A stretch of DNA of 64,000 nt. It comes from Cylindrospermum sp. NIES-4074. GTDB taxonomy: Bacteria; Cyanobacteriota; Cyanobacteriia; Cyanobacteriales; Nostocaceae. Both the position numbers and the translations under genes were made by a program. The number at the start of each line of letters is the position of its first letter. Positions within the stretch are counted from its first letter, which is position 1. The notes beneath the pieces were generated by a model, which was given only the letters and a program-made list of their open reading frames with translations, made no database searches and was not told the origin of the DNA. The stretch is from contig AP018270.1 in assembly GCA_003994795.1 (NCBI GenBank), forward strand, positions 62,001-126,000, written 5' to 3'. Below are positions 53,848 to 62,399 of this stretch, piece after piece.

Positions 53848-54374
53848 ATTACTAAATGTGTCTATGACGCTCTTAGCAGCTTGTCGCAGACATCGCCCGA
53901 AACCTGTTCAATCTCATAAGGCTGCTTGTGATCAAAAGAAATATAATTTTCTTCCTCAAGTCAATAATGGACTTGATTAAGAAATCATTACTGTTACGTT
54001 CCGGTGATTGCTGATTTTAGTAATGCCTTCTTCCATAGCTCTGTCGGGAGTAAGAATTTTTAACAATGTTGGCTATTGAAACTATTAAATATCAGGGAAA
54101 CTGTTGCCAAAAGGAAAATTGTATACTCATAAATCTACACAATATCCTAAATCTTTAGACTAAATCTCTTAACTACGTTCATTCTAGGCAAAGTATATTT
54201 CAGAAACATTTCTACGAATAAAAAGTTGAATCAGGTACGGTACTTAAAGCGTTAGAAACAGCTATTCCAACAGCAATTGAATAAGCCATTAAACACACAT
54301 AATGAAGAACAGAAGCGGGCTTTCCCGTCGCATCTGGCGGTGTGTTTGGTGATTGCGATGAGTTGCACGACGGT
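53848..54374. other. Intergenic stretch with possible coding debris
   Basis: No intact gene. A short plus-strand frame near 53860 (MTLLAACRRHRPKPVQSHKA) looks like transposase debris, without firm family assignment. The rest is AT-rich. Confidence 0.4.
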
Positions 54375-56195
54375 TCAAGTTTCGTCTTGCATACCAATGA
54401 GCTTGGCGTAATAACCATCAAGGGCAATTAGTTCATCATGACTTCCAGTCTCCACGATGCGTCCTTGCTCAAGTACGTAGATCCTGTCTACATAACGTGC
54501 CGCTAACATCCGGTGAGAAACCAGCACCGTGGTGAGTCCGTCCCTGACCGATCGCAATTGCGACAGAACCAATGCCTCGGTTTTGGTATCCAGCGCCGAA
54601 AAGCAGTCGTCCAGCAGCAAGATGGGGGTCTGGCGAATCAGACCGCGAGCTAAACTGGTTCTTTGCTTCTGTCCGCCCGATAAAGTTACCCCACGCTCAC
54701 CAATCAGTGTGGATAAGCCTGCACTGAATTTGTTGATCGTTGCTTCAAGCTGTGCAGATCGGGCAGCCTGCCAGATTAACTCGGGCGATCGCTCCGGATT
54801 ATCAAATGAGATGTTCTCCGAAATTGGTGCAGCGAACAGGAAAGTATCCTGGGGGACAAATGACAGGTTCTGACGCAGATGGCTGAGTGGGATGTCTCGT
54901 AGGTCTTGTCCATCCACTTTGATTTGTCCGCTATTAGGCTCCAATTGCCTAGCCAGCAGCCGCAGCAAGGTGGATTTGCCAGATCCTACACGACCGATAA
55001 TGGCAATCATTTCGCCAGGACTGATACTCAGGGATATCTGTTCGAGAACCGAACGCGATCGCAGTTCAGCACTGACCGGGTAACTGTATGACAGATCGTA
55101 GACCCCGATTTCGCCCTTGATTGGCAGGGCTGATGAGCCTGCCGGAGCATCTTCAATCTCAGGTTTTTCATCCATGATCTCAAATACTCTGGTTGCAGCT
55201 GTAGTAGCATTCAGCAAAGCGTACACTACAAAACTGCTCTCCTTGATCACCCCCAGAATCATAGCCAAATAAAAGATGAAAGCTGTCAGCGTGCCGACAC
55301 TCATTTGCCCAGCCAATACTTGGCTTCCACCCACGCCAACAACGATTAACGTCATCAAACCACTACCCAGTACAGTGGAGGCAGTGAGAATAGCGTTCAA
55401 ATTGATCAACTTTTGATGAGCTAGCGCATAACGATTTGACACTCCTGTAAAATGTCTAATCTCACCCTCTTCCTGGCCATGTGACTGGATGGTACGGATA
55501 CCCTTGAGGTTTTGCTGTACCGTTTCTGTCAACGCACCAAAACCCGCTTGCACCGCTGCTGATGCCAGCAGAATGCGCCCTGCCAAATACCAGCCATTAG
55601 CGGCTATCACTAGCAGTAACGGAATGAGCAACAATGTCAACTGAAGCGACTGCTGCGCCATAAAAATCGGTGCAATCAACGCCACGCCAATTAGGCTCAC
55701 TAGTCGATGCACCGCAGAACGAAAAAAGCGCCGGATGGACTCCATGTCATTGGTCGCTCGTGCAATCAAGTCACCCAAGTGGTAATTCGCATAGAAGCCG
55801 CGACCAAGGGACTGTAAGTGTGCATAAAATGCTTGCCGTAAATCATAGGATATGTAAATTGAAATCACTGCGTTGTTGCGGCGACCAAAGTGCAGGATCG
55901 CAAAGCGCACAGCCGTCAAACCAAGTATCGCCAGAACCGGCAATAAGATATTCTCGTCCTGTTTTGAAATCAGATCAATGCCGACTTTTAGATAGACAGG
56001 AATGGCAGCTTCAACAACATGAACAGCCAGCAGGGCTAATACTGCTACCAACCACTGAAAACGGTAAGCCTTGAAATAGGGAAAAAGTCGCTGCAATGAG
56101 GTGAAGGTAGGTAAGTCCAATTTCAATCTTCCTTGGTCGGCTAGCATCAGTTTAATGTTGTTATATATGGAAAAATCAATGTTGGATAAAAGCAA
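54375..56195 (-). CDS. ABC exporter half-transporter with degenerate ATPase site
   Basis: A 606-residue type IV (MsbA-like) half-transporter: six membrane segments (1-330) and an ATPase domain. Walker A is GRVGSGKST, the signature LSGGQKQRTSLARGL, Walker B ILLLDDCFSALD and the switch VLVSHR. The catalytic Glu after Walker B is Asp, as in one half of heterodimeric exporters. Together with the protein encoded upstream (56479) it probably forms a heterodimer that exports lipids, peptides or drugs. Confidence 0.85.
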   Translation of the reverse strand: MLLSNIDFSIYNNIKLMLADQGRLKLDLPTFTSLQRLFPYFKAYRFQWLVAVLALLAVHVVEAAIPVYLKVGIDLISKQDENILLPVLAILGLTAVRFAILHFGRRNNAVISIYISYDLRQAFYAHLQSLGRGFYANYHLGDLIARATNDMESIRRFFRSAVHRLVSLIGVALIAPIFMAQQSLQLTLLLIPLLLVIAANGWYLAGRILLASAAVQAGFGALTETVQQNLKGIRTIQSHGQEEGEIRHFTGVSNRYALAHQKLINLNAILTASTVLGSGLMTLIVVGVGGSQVLAGQMSVGTLTAFIFYLAMILGVIKESSFVVYALLNATTAATRVFEIMDEKPEIEDAPAGSSALPIKGEIGVYDLSYSYPVSAELRSRSVLEQISLSISPGEMIAIIGRVGSGKSTLLRLLARQLEPNSGQIKVDGQDLRDIPLSHLRQNLSFVPQDTFLFAAPISENISFDNPERSPELIWQAARSAQLEATINKFSAGLSTLIGERGVTLSGGQKQRTSLARGLIRQTPILLLDDCFSALDTKTEALVLSQLRSVRDGLTTVLVSHRMLAARYVDRIYVLEQGRIVETGSHDELIALDGYYAKLIGMQDET

Positions 56196-56478
56196 TTATT
56201 TTGTCGAATTGCTCAATCACAGCAGGCGAGCATCTAAATAATAGACAAGAGTGCAAAAATCCCAATTTATTGATGCTGGCACATAAACACACTCCGATTT
56301 ATCTGTGTAAATCTCGTGGTTTATCTGTGGTTTCATTCTTCTAAACTTAACTTTTGCAAGAGGTTGAATGTACAGCTTTGTCATTCCCAAATAATCAGGC
56401 TAATCCAGTCAGCAAATCAGTTTAATTGAGGCCAATTCTTTGTACAAATAAATGTATTTTTCGGAAATCACCTCAATA
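56196..56478. other. Gap between the two ABC half-transporter genes
   Basis: No gene seen in 283 bp. TTTATCTGTGTAAATC and GTGGTTTATCTGTGG are filler-type repeats. Confidence 0.45.
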
Positions 56479-58419
56479 TTAGAAATCTTTAGTTGGGCGG
56501 TTTAATGTGTTTTGACGTATACCCTTGTACAATTGCGCTTCATAAAGCGTTTTATAAAAACCATTACGAAGCATCAATTCTGTGTGATTTCCCACCTCCA
56601 CTAACTGGCCATGGTTTAATACAACAATGCGATCGGCTCGGCGGATGGTTTGTAATCTGTGGGCAATGATGATGGAAGTTCTGTTGGCGGTGACTTTGGC
56701 CAGTGCTGCTTGGATGGCAGCTTCAGTTTCTGGGTCAATGCTGGCAGTGGCTTCATCCAGAATGAGGATTTCGGGGTCTAGGGCAATGACACGGGTAAAC
56801 GCTAACAACTGGCGTTGACCTTGCGATAAATTTTGACCACGGTCTTCCAGTACCGTATCAAAGCCTAGTGGCAAGGACTCGATGAAACCCAAGGTCTGTA
56901 TCAGTTCGGCGGCATGTCGGGCATCTTCCAGCGTGATGGTTGGGTTACCCAATGCGATGTTGTCATAGACGGTGCCTGGGAACAGATGAAAGTCTTGAAA
57001 GATCACACCCACGCGCTTACGGATCTGTGCAGGGTCTATCTGCATAATGTCGATGCCGTCGATGAACAAGCTATTCTCAGGTACATCGTAAAAACGACAG
57101 ATGAGCCGCGTCAGTGTGGTCTTGCCAGAGCCAGTAGGCCCGACAATGGCGATGTTCTCGCCAGATGCCACATTCAGATTGAAGTGCTGGATAACCGGTT
57201 CGCCAGTTTCGTAACGGAAATTCAGGTCACGAAACTCGATACGGCCATGTAAGTCTTCGGGCAAGGGTATGGGCTCCGGTGGCACAGACAAAGACTCGTT
57301 CCAGTCCAGCAGCCGGAATATGCGATCGCAGGCCGCCGCCGCTCGGAACACCGCATTAGCTTGATCGCCCAAGGCCACAATCGGACGGAACAACATATCG
57401 CCCAATTGCAAGAACAACACGACTGATCCCAGGGTGGTAGTGTGGCTCAGTACGTGTTGCCCGCCCAACCACAGGATGCAAGCGATCGCCAAATAAGATA
57501 CGTTGTCGATGATCGGGTTGTATACCGTCTCTGCCATGATGGCCTTAGTCTCAGCCACCCGATTGTCCTCGTTAATCGCAGAGTAGCGTTTAAAGCTCAG
57601 TGCCTCCCGCCCAGACATCTGCACGATTTCAATACCCGACAAGTTTTCGTGCAAATGCTCGTTGAGGCGCGATAGTGTGCTGCGGATGACTTGATAAATC
57701 GGCCCGGAATAAGATCTGAACACGATGATGACACCCGCCACAAAAAACAAAAAGGGCGATAGTTTTGCAGTGAGCATCGCATCCAGAGACAGCATAACGC
57801 TAACGGCAACAAAGAGGGGAATCAATTCTCCAGCCAGCGCACCGACACCAGTCAGCAGTTCGGACAAGCTCTCGATGTCATTGGTGATCCGAGTCAATAC
57901 CTGCCCAACCATAACCCGGTCATAAAAAGCAGCGGGTAGACGCTCGACATGGGCAAACAGATCGCGACGCAGATCGCTCAGACCCAACAGGGCCGAAAGG
58001 GACAACTGGGTGCGGAAGGCGTACCCAAAACCAGACCATAGCAGCACCCAGAGCAAGCCGACTAAGCAGGCTGCGATTATTTGCTTGATGCCCAGCGCGA
58101 TGGCCAACCAGTGGATTAACGCCGTTTGTCCATAGTCTGGCAAATCTGTTCGGTAGTTGTGCATCAGGATGCCGTCCACTACCACTCGACTAACCACGAT
58201 TGGTACTAACACGGCGGCAGTGGCTGAGAGTATAGCAAACAGTAGCGCTAAGGCAATGCGCCAGCGGTACGGGGCCATCCAATGCCGCAGTCGCCAGACA
58301 TTGCTGACAAAGGAGTTACGCGTATCGATTGAAATTTCCAAGGGGTCGAGCCGGCCAAGAGTGTTGGAGGTCTTTGATGATGTCATATTTTGATCACCCC
58401 AGGACTTACGGATTAACAA
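56479..58419 (-). CDS. ABC exporter half-transporter with canonical ATPase site
   Basis: The 646-residue partner of the protein at 54375. The membrane domain covers about residues 45-340. The ATPase domain has GPTGSGKTTLTRLICRFYDV (Walker A), LSQGQRQLLAFTRVI (signature) and ILILDEATASID with the catalytic Glu, then IIAHRL. A canonical site in one subunit and a degenerate site in the other is the mark of heterodimeric exporters of the BmrCD/TM287-288 kind. A sulfur-island palindrome lies 404 bp upstream. Confidence 0.87.
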   Translation of the reverse strand: MLIRKSWGDQNMTSSKTSNTLGRLDPLEISIDTRNSFVSNVWRLRHWMAPYRWRIALALLFAILSATAAVLVPIVVSRVVVDGILMHNYRTDLPDYGQTALIHWLAIALGIKQIIAACLVGLLWVLLWSGFGYAFRTQLSLSALLGLSDLRRDLFAHVERLPAAFYDRVMVGQVLTRITNDIESLSELLTGVGALAGELIPLFVAVSVMLSLDAMLTAKLSPFLFFVAGVIIVFRSYSGPIYQVIRSTLSRLNEHLHENLSGIEIVQMSGREALSFKRYSAINEDNRVAETKAIMAETVYNPIIDNVSYLAIACILWLGGQHVLSHTTTLGSVVLFLQLGDMLFRPIVALGDQANAVFRAAAACDRIFRLLDWNESLSVPPEPIPLPEDLHGRIEFRDLNFRYETGEPVIQHFNLNVASGENIAIVGPTGSGKTTLTRLICRFYDVPENSLFIDGIDIMQIDPAQIRKRVGVIFQDFHLFPGTVYDNIALGNPTITLEDARHAAELIQTLGFIESLPLGFDTVLEDRGQNLSQGQRQLLAFTRVIALDPEILILDEATASIDPETEAAIQAALAKVTANRTSIIIAHRLQTIRRADRIVVLNHGQLVEVGNHTELMLRNGFYKTLYEAQLYKGIRQNTLNRPTKDF

Positions 58420-58480
58420 ATTAGATAAGTCTTCTGCATGGATTTGAGGACTTCTTCACAGGTTGCTTTTGGTTGTGGCA

Positions 58481-58655
58481 GAATGGCACTAAGATAAGGG
58501 TAAATCCATTATCTAATAAGGCTTTTGGGTGTGGGGTGTCGGGTGTAGTGAGGAAGAAGTTAATTAGTGTCAGTACTTGTTTCTACTTTTCTTAATTTTT
58601 TCCTACACCCGATACCCTGTCCTGGCAAAGGTTTCATCTTTTCTTAGTGCCATTC
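58481..58655. mobile_element. MITE-like element with 14-bp inverted repeats
   Basis: GAATGGCACTAAGA at 58481-58494 is the exact reverse complement of TCTTAGTGCCATTC at 58642-58655. Inside, GGGTGTCGGGTGTAG and CTACACCCGATACCC are a second inverted repeat. The unit is non-coding. Confidence 0.65.
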
Positions 58656-58823
58656 GGCTATAGCAAAGGTGGTTTTTTCATCAAGTCCTGTAGTCATTGC
58701 TTTCTTGATGTATTTGCTACTGAAGCAAACCGTATATTTCTAGTTTTGTAGGTTCAAGCTCAAGCTGATATATTACGTCCTCTACTTTCTACTGCTTGTT
58801 TTAATTACTGGGACTACTTGCAA

Positions 58824-58853
58824 AATACTGTTAGTCGGTCGAAATATCGTATT
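58824..58853. promoter_or_regulatory. 30-bp sulfur-island palindrome, site 10
   Basis: AATACTGTTA at 58824-58833 and ATATCGTATT at 58844-58853, spacer GTCGGTCGAA. It is 404 bp before the ABC exporter gene at 58419, with a MITE-like element in between, which may have pushed site and gene apart. Confidence 0.45.
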
Positions 58854-58870
58854 TTATGAAGCTTATAGTC

Positions 58871-59143
58871 TCATGAACAAGAGTAAAAAGCAAGCAGGCA
58901 TACAGCCATATAGCAATTCTCATTGTGAGAATGATTGGTTAACTGGTGTAAGTTCACCCCAACATCTGATACTGGCTCAAGTGATTCTTGTCTGTGGGCG
59001 ATTTTAGCGGCTTCTTCGGGAGATTGGCAATTAAGAAAGCCTTTGCACATCCAGATACTTGTGATTTGGAATTTGGCAAAATCAGTTAAAGTGCCAAAAA
59101 GATCGACGTGTGCCTGAAATATCTCTTCTCGTTGTAGTGTCAT
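58871..59143 (-). CDS. Small hypothetical protein of the divergent regulatory module
   Basis: A 90-residue protein without a family I recognise: MTLQREEIFQAHVDLFGTL, then a segment with CKGFLNCQSPEEAAKIAHRQ. It starts 3 bp after the stop codon of the reading frame at 59147-59416 on the same strand, so it is probably the distal gene of that small operon. The last 25 residues look less conserved and may be noise. Confidence 0.5.
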   Translation of the reverse strand: MTLQREEIFQAHVDLFGTLTDFAKFQITSIWMCKGFLNCQSPEEAAKIAHRQESLEPVSDVGVNLHQLTNHSHNENCYMAVCLLAFYSCS

Positions 59144-59146
59144 TTT

Positions 59147-59818
59147 TCAATTTTGTTGGAGTTCTTCAATCTGCAATTGTTCAGTGACGGCATTTTTTAC
59201 CTGTTGGTAAATTTCGTGTTCCTCTAGCGCGTCTTGCGTAGCTTTTATTACTATCTGTTGCTTCCATGCCTCATCTAACGCGCTTTGGTTATTATTGGTG
59301 CGTTGCTTCTCTTCAGAGATGCGAGTTAATGCAAGTTTTATGCGGTCTTGAAGGCTGATGTTTTGGGCTGATAGGTTGCCTTGGATGTTTGCAAGCTTGG
59401 ATTCTAATACTTCAGTTTAGCGTGTGGGCAGTGCTAAAGCGCTGGATACCTTGCTAGTGGGAATAATGGGTTTTTGGTTCTCGCTGGCTACCAGTGCGAT
59501 ATATTCTGCTGAGGATTTACAAGTTTGTAGTCGTCGCATCTCTGCCAAGCATCTTTCAGAGTATTTACCCAGTGAAGGATTAAAAGCGTTTTCAGGTTCC
59601 CAGGAATAGGCCTCCTTAACTGTCTTGGCAAGGTTGAATACTTGGCGGCGTTTGACTCCTAGCAGTTCAGTCAGTTGATCTACTGTGTAATCCTGTGCAT
59701 TGCACTGTGTAGTGGGTGTAATGCACTGTGTATTGCATTCTTTTACACTGTGTACTTGCACTTCTATTGCATCTATATCTTGAAAGTCTTGATTCATAAG
59801 CGTTACGGCGTTTTGCAC
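59147..59818 (-). pseudogene. DNA-binding-type protein gene with an in-frame stop
   Basis: The first part (59417-59818, 133 residues) has DYTVDQLTELLGVKRRQVFN, a helix-turn-helix-like segment, and EPENAFNPSLGKYSERCLAE. It ends at TAA (59417-59419). The same frame then continues for 89 codons to a TGA at 59147, with a helical charged sequence (ESKLANIQGNLSAQNISLQD, RIKLALTRISEEKQRTNNN, QSALDEAWKQQIVIKATQDA). No start codon opens the second part, so one longer gene of about 222 codons seems to be split by a nonsense change. Readthrough is the alternative. Confidence 0.55.
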
Positions 59819-59888
59819 TCGGTTTAGGTGCAGTGCGTTTTTGCACTTGAGTACATATTGCCAAGATATTGGAATAATACCAATATTC

Positions 59889-59991
59889 TAGTAATACCAA
59901 AGACTTATGATAAATGGTAAAGTAATTAGTGTTCCTAATATAGTAGTATTACCAAAACAGTAGGAATATAATTAATTATTAGTAATTCCAA
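59889..59991. promoter_or_regulatory. Three direct repeats in the divergent control region
   Basis: TAGTAATACCAA (59889-59900), TAGTATTACCAA (59944-59955) and TAGTAATTCCAA (59980-59991) lie between the divergent genes. The last ends 3 bp before the ATG of the HTH gene at 59995. They look like operators for the HTH protein, as in phage- or plasmid-type switches. Confidence 0.5.
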
Positions 59992-59994
59992 TTT

Positions 59995-60234
59995 ATGGCA
60001 GTGAAAAATACTATTAAAGAATTTGTGGACGACTTAGGCATCTCTGTGTACGAATTCCGCAAGCGTACCGGAATAGCTACTGATACTGCGTATAATCTAT
60101 ATAATTATCCCGACAAAATACCTAACGGCACAGTACTAGGTAAAATCTGCGATACTTTCCAGTGCCAACCGGGGAAGATTTTAAAGTGGGAACAGCCAAG
60201 TGATAACAATGGTGGCAGCAGTACCCCGGCGTAA
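59995..60234 (+). CDS. Small XRE/Cro-type helix-turn-helix regulator
   Basis: A 79-residue protein: FVDDLGISVYEFRKRTGIAT, then DTAYNLYNYPDKIPNGTVLG and KICDTFQCQPGKILKWE. This is the Cro/C1-type (HTH_26-like) DNA-binding fold with the GKILKWE end usual in that group. It is divergent from the gene at 59818, with three direct repeats in the gap, so it is probably a local repressor or autoregulator. Confidence 0.78.
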   Translation: MAVKNTIKEFVDDLGISVYEFRKRTGIATDTAYNLYNYPDKIPNGTVLGKICDTFQCQPGKILKWEQPSDNNGGSSTPA

Positions 60235-60299
60235 GAGTGATGGGCTACACCTACGCCAAGCCTGTTGAATAATTTAGGATTTAAAAAGGTAGGTAAATT

Positions 60300-60926
60300 A
60301 TGGTTCAAGTCTTACCTAAAACTAAGCTAGTAACCTTTGAGGAGTTTGCCCAATGGAAACCAGAAGGGGGACGGTATGAACTGCATGATGGGGTAATTAT
60401 TGAGATGTCACAGCCTACAGGGGAGCATGAAGATGTTATTGGTTTTTTGGCGCTAGAAATATCTGTCGAAATCAAGCGACTAAATCTTCCCTACTTCATT
60501 CCAAAAACTGCACTTGTCAAACCACCTGAAAATGAATCCGGTTATTCACCAGATATATTGGTGGTCAATCGCTCCAATCTCATAAATGAACCACTGTGGA
60601 AAAAACAATCTACAGTCACTCAGGGAGCATCAATTCCTCTGGTGATTGAGGTAGTTAGTACCAATTGGCGTGATGACTATTTCACAAAACTAGGTCAATA
60701 CGAAGCCGTAGGCATTCCAGAATACTGGATTGTAGACTACGCTGCATTGGGAGGTAGACGGTTTATTGGCGACCCCAAGCAACCAACTATCTCTATTTAC
60801 TCGTTAGTCGATGGGGAATACCAGGTTAGTCAGTTCAGGGGTGATGAGCGGATAGTATCACCAACTTTAAGAGAGTTGAATTTGACCGCTGAACAGATTT
60901 TTCAAGCTGGTAATATTTTGGTATAG
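60300..60926 (+). CDS. Uma2-family (PD-(D/E)XK-like) protein
   Basis: A 208-residue Uma2/DUF820 protein, a family greatly expanded in cyanobacteria. FEEFAQWKPEGGRYELHDGV at the start, SPDILVV with an Asp, VIEVVSTNWRDDYFTKLGQY with Glu, and IPEYWIVDY fit the nuclease-like active site. Actual function of the family is uncertain. It lies 66 bp after the HTH gene. Confidence 0.85.
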   Translation: MVQVLPKTKLVTFEEFAQWKPEGGRYELHDGVIIEMSQPTGEHEDVIGFLALEISVEIKRLNLPYFIPKTALVKPPENESGYSPDILVVNRSNLINEPLWKKQSTVTQGASIPLVIEVVSTNWRDDYFTKLGQYEAVGIPEYWIVDYAALGGRRFIGDPKQPTISIYSLVDGEYQVSQFRGDERIVSPTLRELNLTAEQIFQAGNILV

Positions 60927-61094
60927 CGATCGTAAAAACCCCACAATTTTAACCACCTTTTGGATCAGCGGATCATCATAGATGACATGGATAAAAAGAC
61001 ATAGGCTTAAACCTCACTACGTCCTTCTTTACATTTCAGGAAATTACCTGTCACTTTGTTGACAATGAACAACATCATAAAAAAAAGAAATACC

Positions 61095-61256
61095 ATGTAT
61101 ATTTTTCTTCAGAACGATTACTGTGTTATTGCTACTGACTTACTTGATTCAGTAAAAGAAGTTTTTCAGCTTTCTTGGGAAATGATAGGAGATGATTCAC
61201 CCACATCTACTGATAGAGAAAAAATAGCTAGATATATTTCTAATACTCCACACTAA
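61095..61256 (+). CDS. Very small hypothetical protein
   Basis: A 53-residue frame from the ATG at 61095: MYIFLQNDYCVIATDLLDSV, then KEVFQLSWEMIGDDSPT. Upstream in-frame starts add low-complexity Lys/Asn sequence. It looks coding by composition but has no recognised family. Confidence 0.35.
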   Translation: MYIFLQNDYCVIATDLLDSVKEVFQLSWEMIGDDSPTSTDREKIARYISNTPH

Positions 61257-61295
61257 GTAGGTGGGCGGAGGAAAACCAAAATGTGTAAACCAATG

Positions 61296-61512
61296 TTAAG
61301 AAGAGGAATAATTGTTAAATTTGAAACGTTCTGTACGGTAATTATTTCGTTCTCCCCTGGCATCTATCCCATCAATAACTGCATAAGCTAGATCTAATTC
61401 ATCATCAAACATCTGTCCAGAAATTTCAGGTTTTTTAAGTTGTTGCCACTCTAATTCAATTCTATTCATCTGGAGAACAATATTTAGGCAGAAAGAAAAT
61501 ATATAATCCCAG
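61296..61512 (-). pseudogene. IS630 transposase C-terminal fragment, inverted
   Basis: The minus-strand frame has RIELEWQQLKKPEISGQMFD and DELDLAYAVIDGIDARGE, the C-terminal end of an IS630 transposase. Just upstream YIFFLPKYCS is in another frame, so a frameshift is present. The piece runs opposite to the similar fragment at 61513 and joins it head to head. Confidence 0.7.
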
Positions 61513-61997
61513 ACAGCTATTACTTTCGAGGTCAGCAAAAGCGTCTAGAACAGAGTCAGCGTCGGGGACGAAGGTTAAGTATCATTGGTTTTCTCCAACC
61601 AATAGTCAGCTTTGTTTACGGTCTGGTGATTGGTGGCGTTTCGCGCCAATCTTATATTCAGATGATGGAACTTGAAGCACTTGAAGCCGAAAAGTCTGGA
61701 CGTATTAGAGTAATCGTGCAGGATAACGGGCCAATACATCGGTGTAAAGAAGTACAGTAATTATGGTCAAAGTGGCAAGAAATGGGTTTATACATATTCT
61801 TTCTACCCAAATATTGCTCGGAAATGAATCCAATTGAATTGGAATGGCAACACCTCAAAAAAGATGAACTAGCCTCGAAAACTTTTGAGGATGAATTAGA
61901 CCTTGCCTATGCCGTCATTGATGGAATTGAAAGAAGAGGAGAAAAGGGAAACTACAGTACGCAACGTGTAAGATTTAACTCTAATTCTTCTTCTTAA
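61513..61997 (+). pseudogene. IS630 transposase C-terminal fragment with in-frame stop
   Basis: The frame reads PDSYYFRGQQKRLEQSQRRG and continues LSIIGFLQPIVSFVYGLVIG, IRVIVQDNGPIHRCKEVQ, stop (CAA to TAA likely), LWSKWQEMGLYIFFLPKYCS and EMNPIELEWQHLKKDE. It is the DDE part of a different IS630 element than the one at 11840. It is dead by truncation and nonsense change. Confidence 0.75.
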
Positions 61998-62399
61998 TTG
62001 TTTGTTACATACTTATAAATTTTCTCCCCGACTTACTTTTTTTCCCTTTAACCTTTTTCCTTTCCCCCAAAACCCGACAAGTATTGAGGGTGATCGCTCC
62101 TTTATTAACCAGCACCTGTGGTTTTTGATAAACAGCGTGCCATGTTGTCTCCTATTCACTCCCAATTCCATAAAATCCCTGTGTTTAAGTTTTAATAAGA
62201 ATCGGGAGTATCCATCCCCCAATGGCACCAGTCATACAAACGGCTGCTAAAATTGAGAAAACTTCAGTTCGACTCTCTGCTTTCACAAAAGCATTGCTCT
62301 TTAAACGTCCTCATTTTTTGCTTAGATTATCTCGCTACAATTCCCACGTTGATCTAGTAATTAGCTCATGCTGCGAGAGGAACCCTAGGGAGTGAGATC
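61998..62399. other. Intergenic stretch before the last gene
   Basis: No gene seen. GAGGAACCCTAGGGAGTGAG just before 62400 holds a ribosome site (GGGAGTGAG). Confidence 0.45.

Noticed and set aside
54212-54427. 71-codon minus-strand frame at the end of the ABC exporter gene
   Set aside because: It overlaps the exporter C-terminus in another frame, has biased low-complexity content and no recognisable start signal. I considered a small peptide exported by the ABC pair, but nothing supports it.
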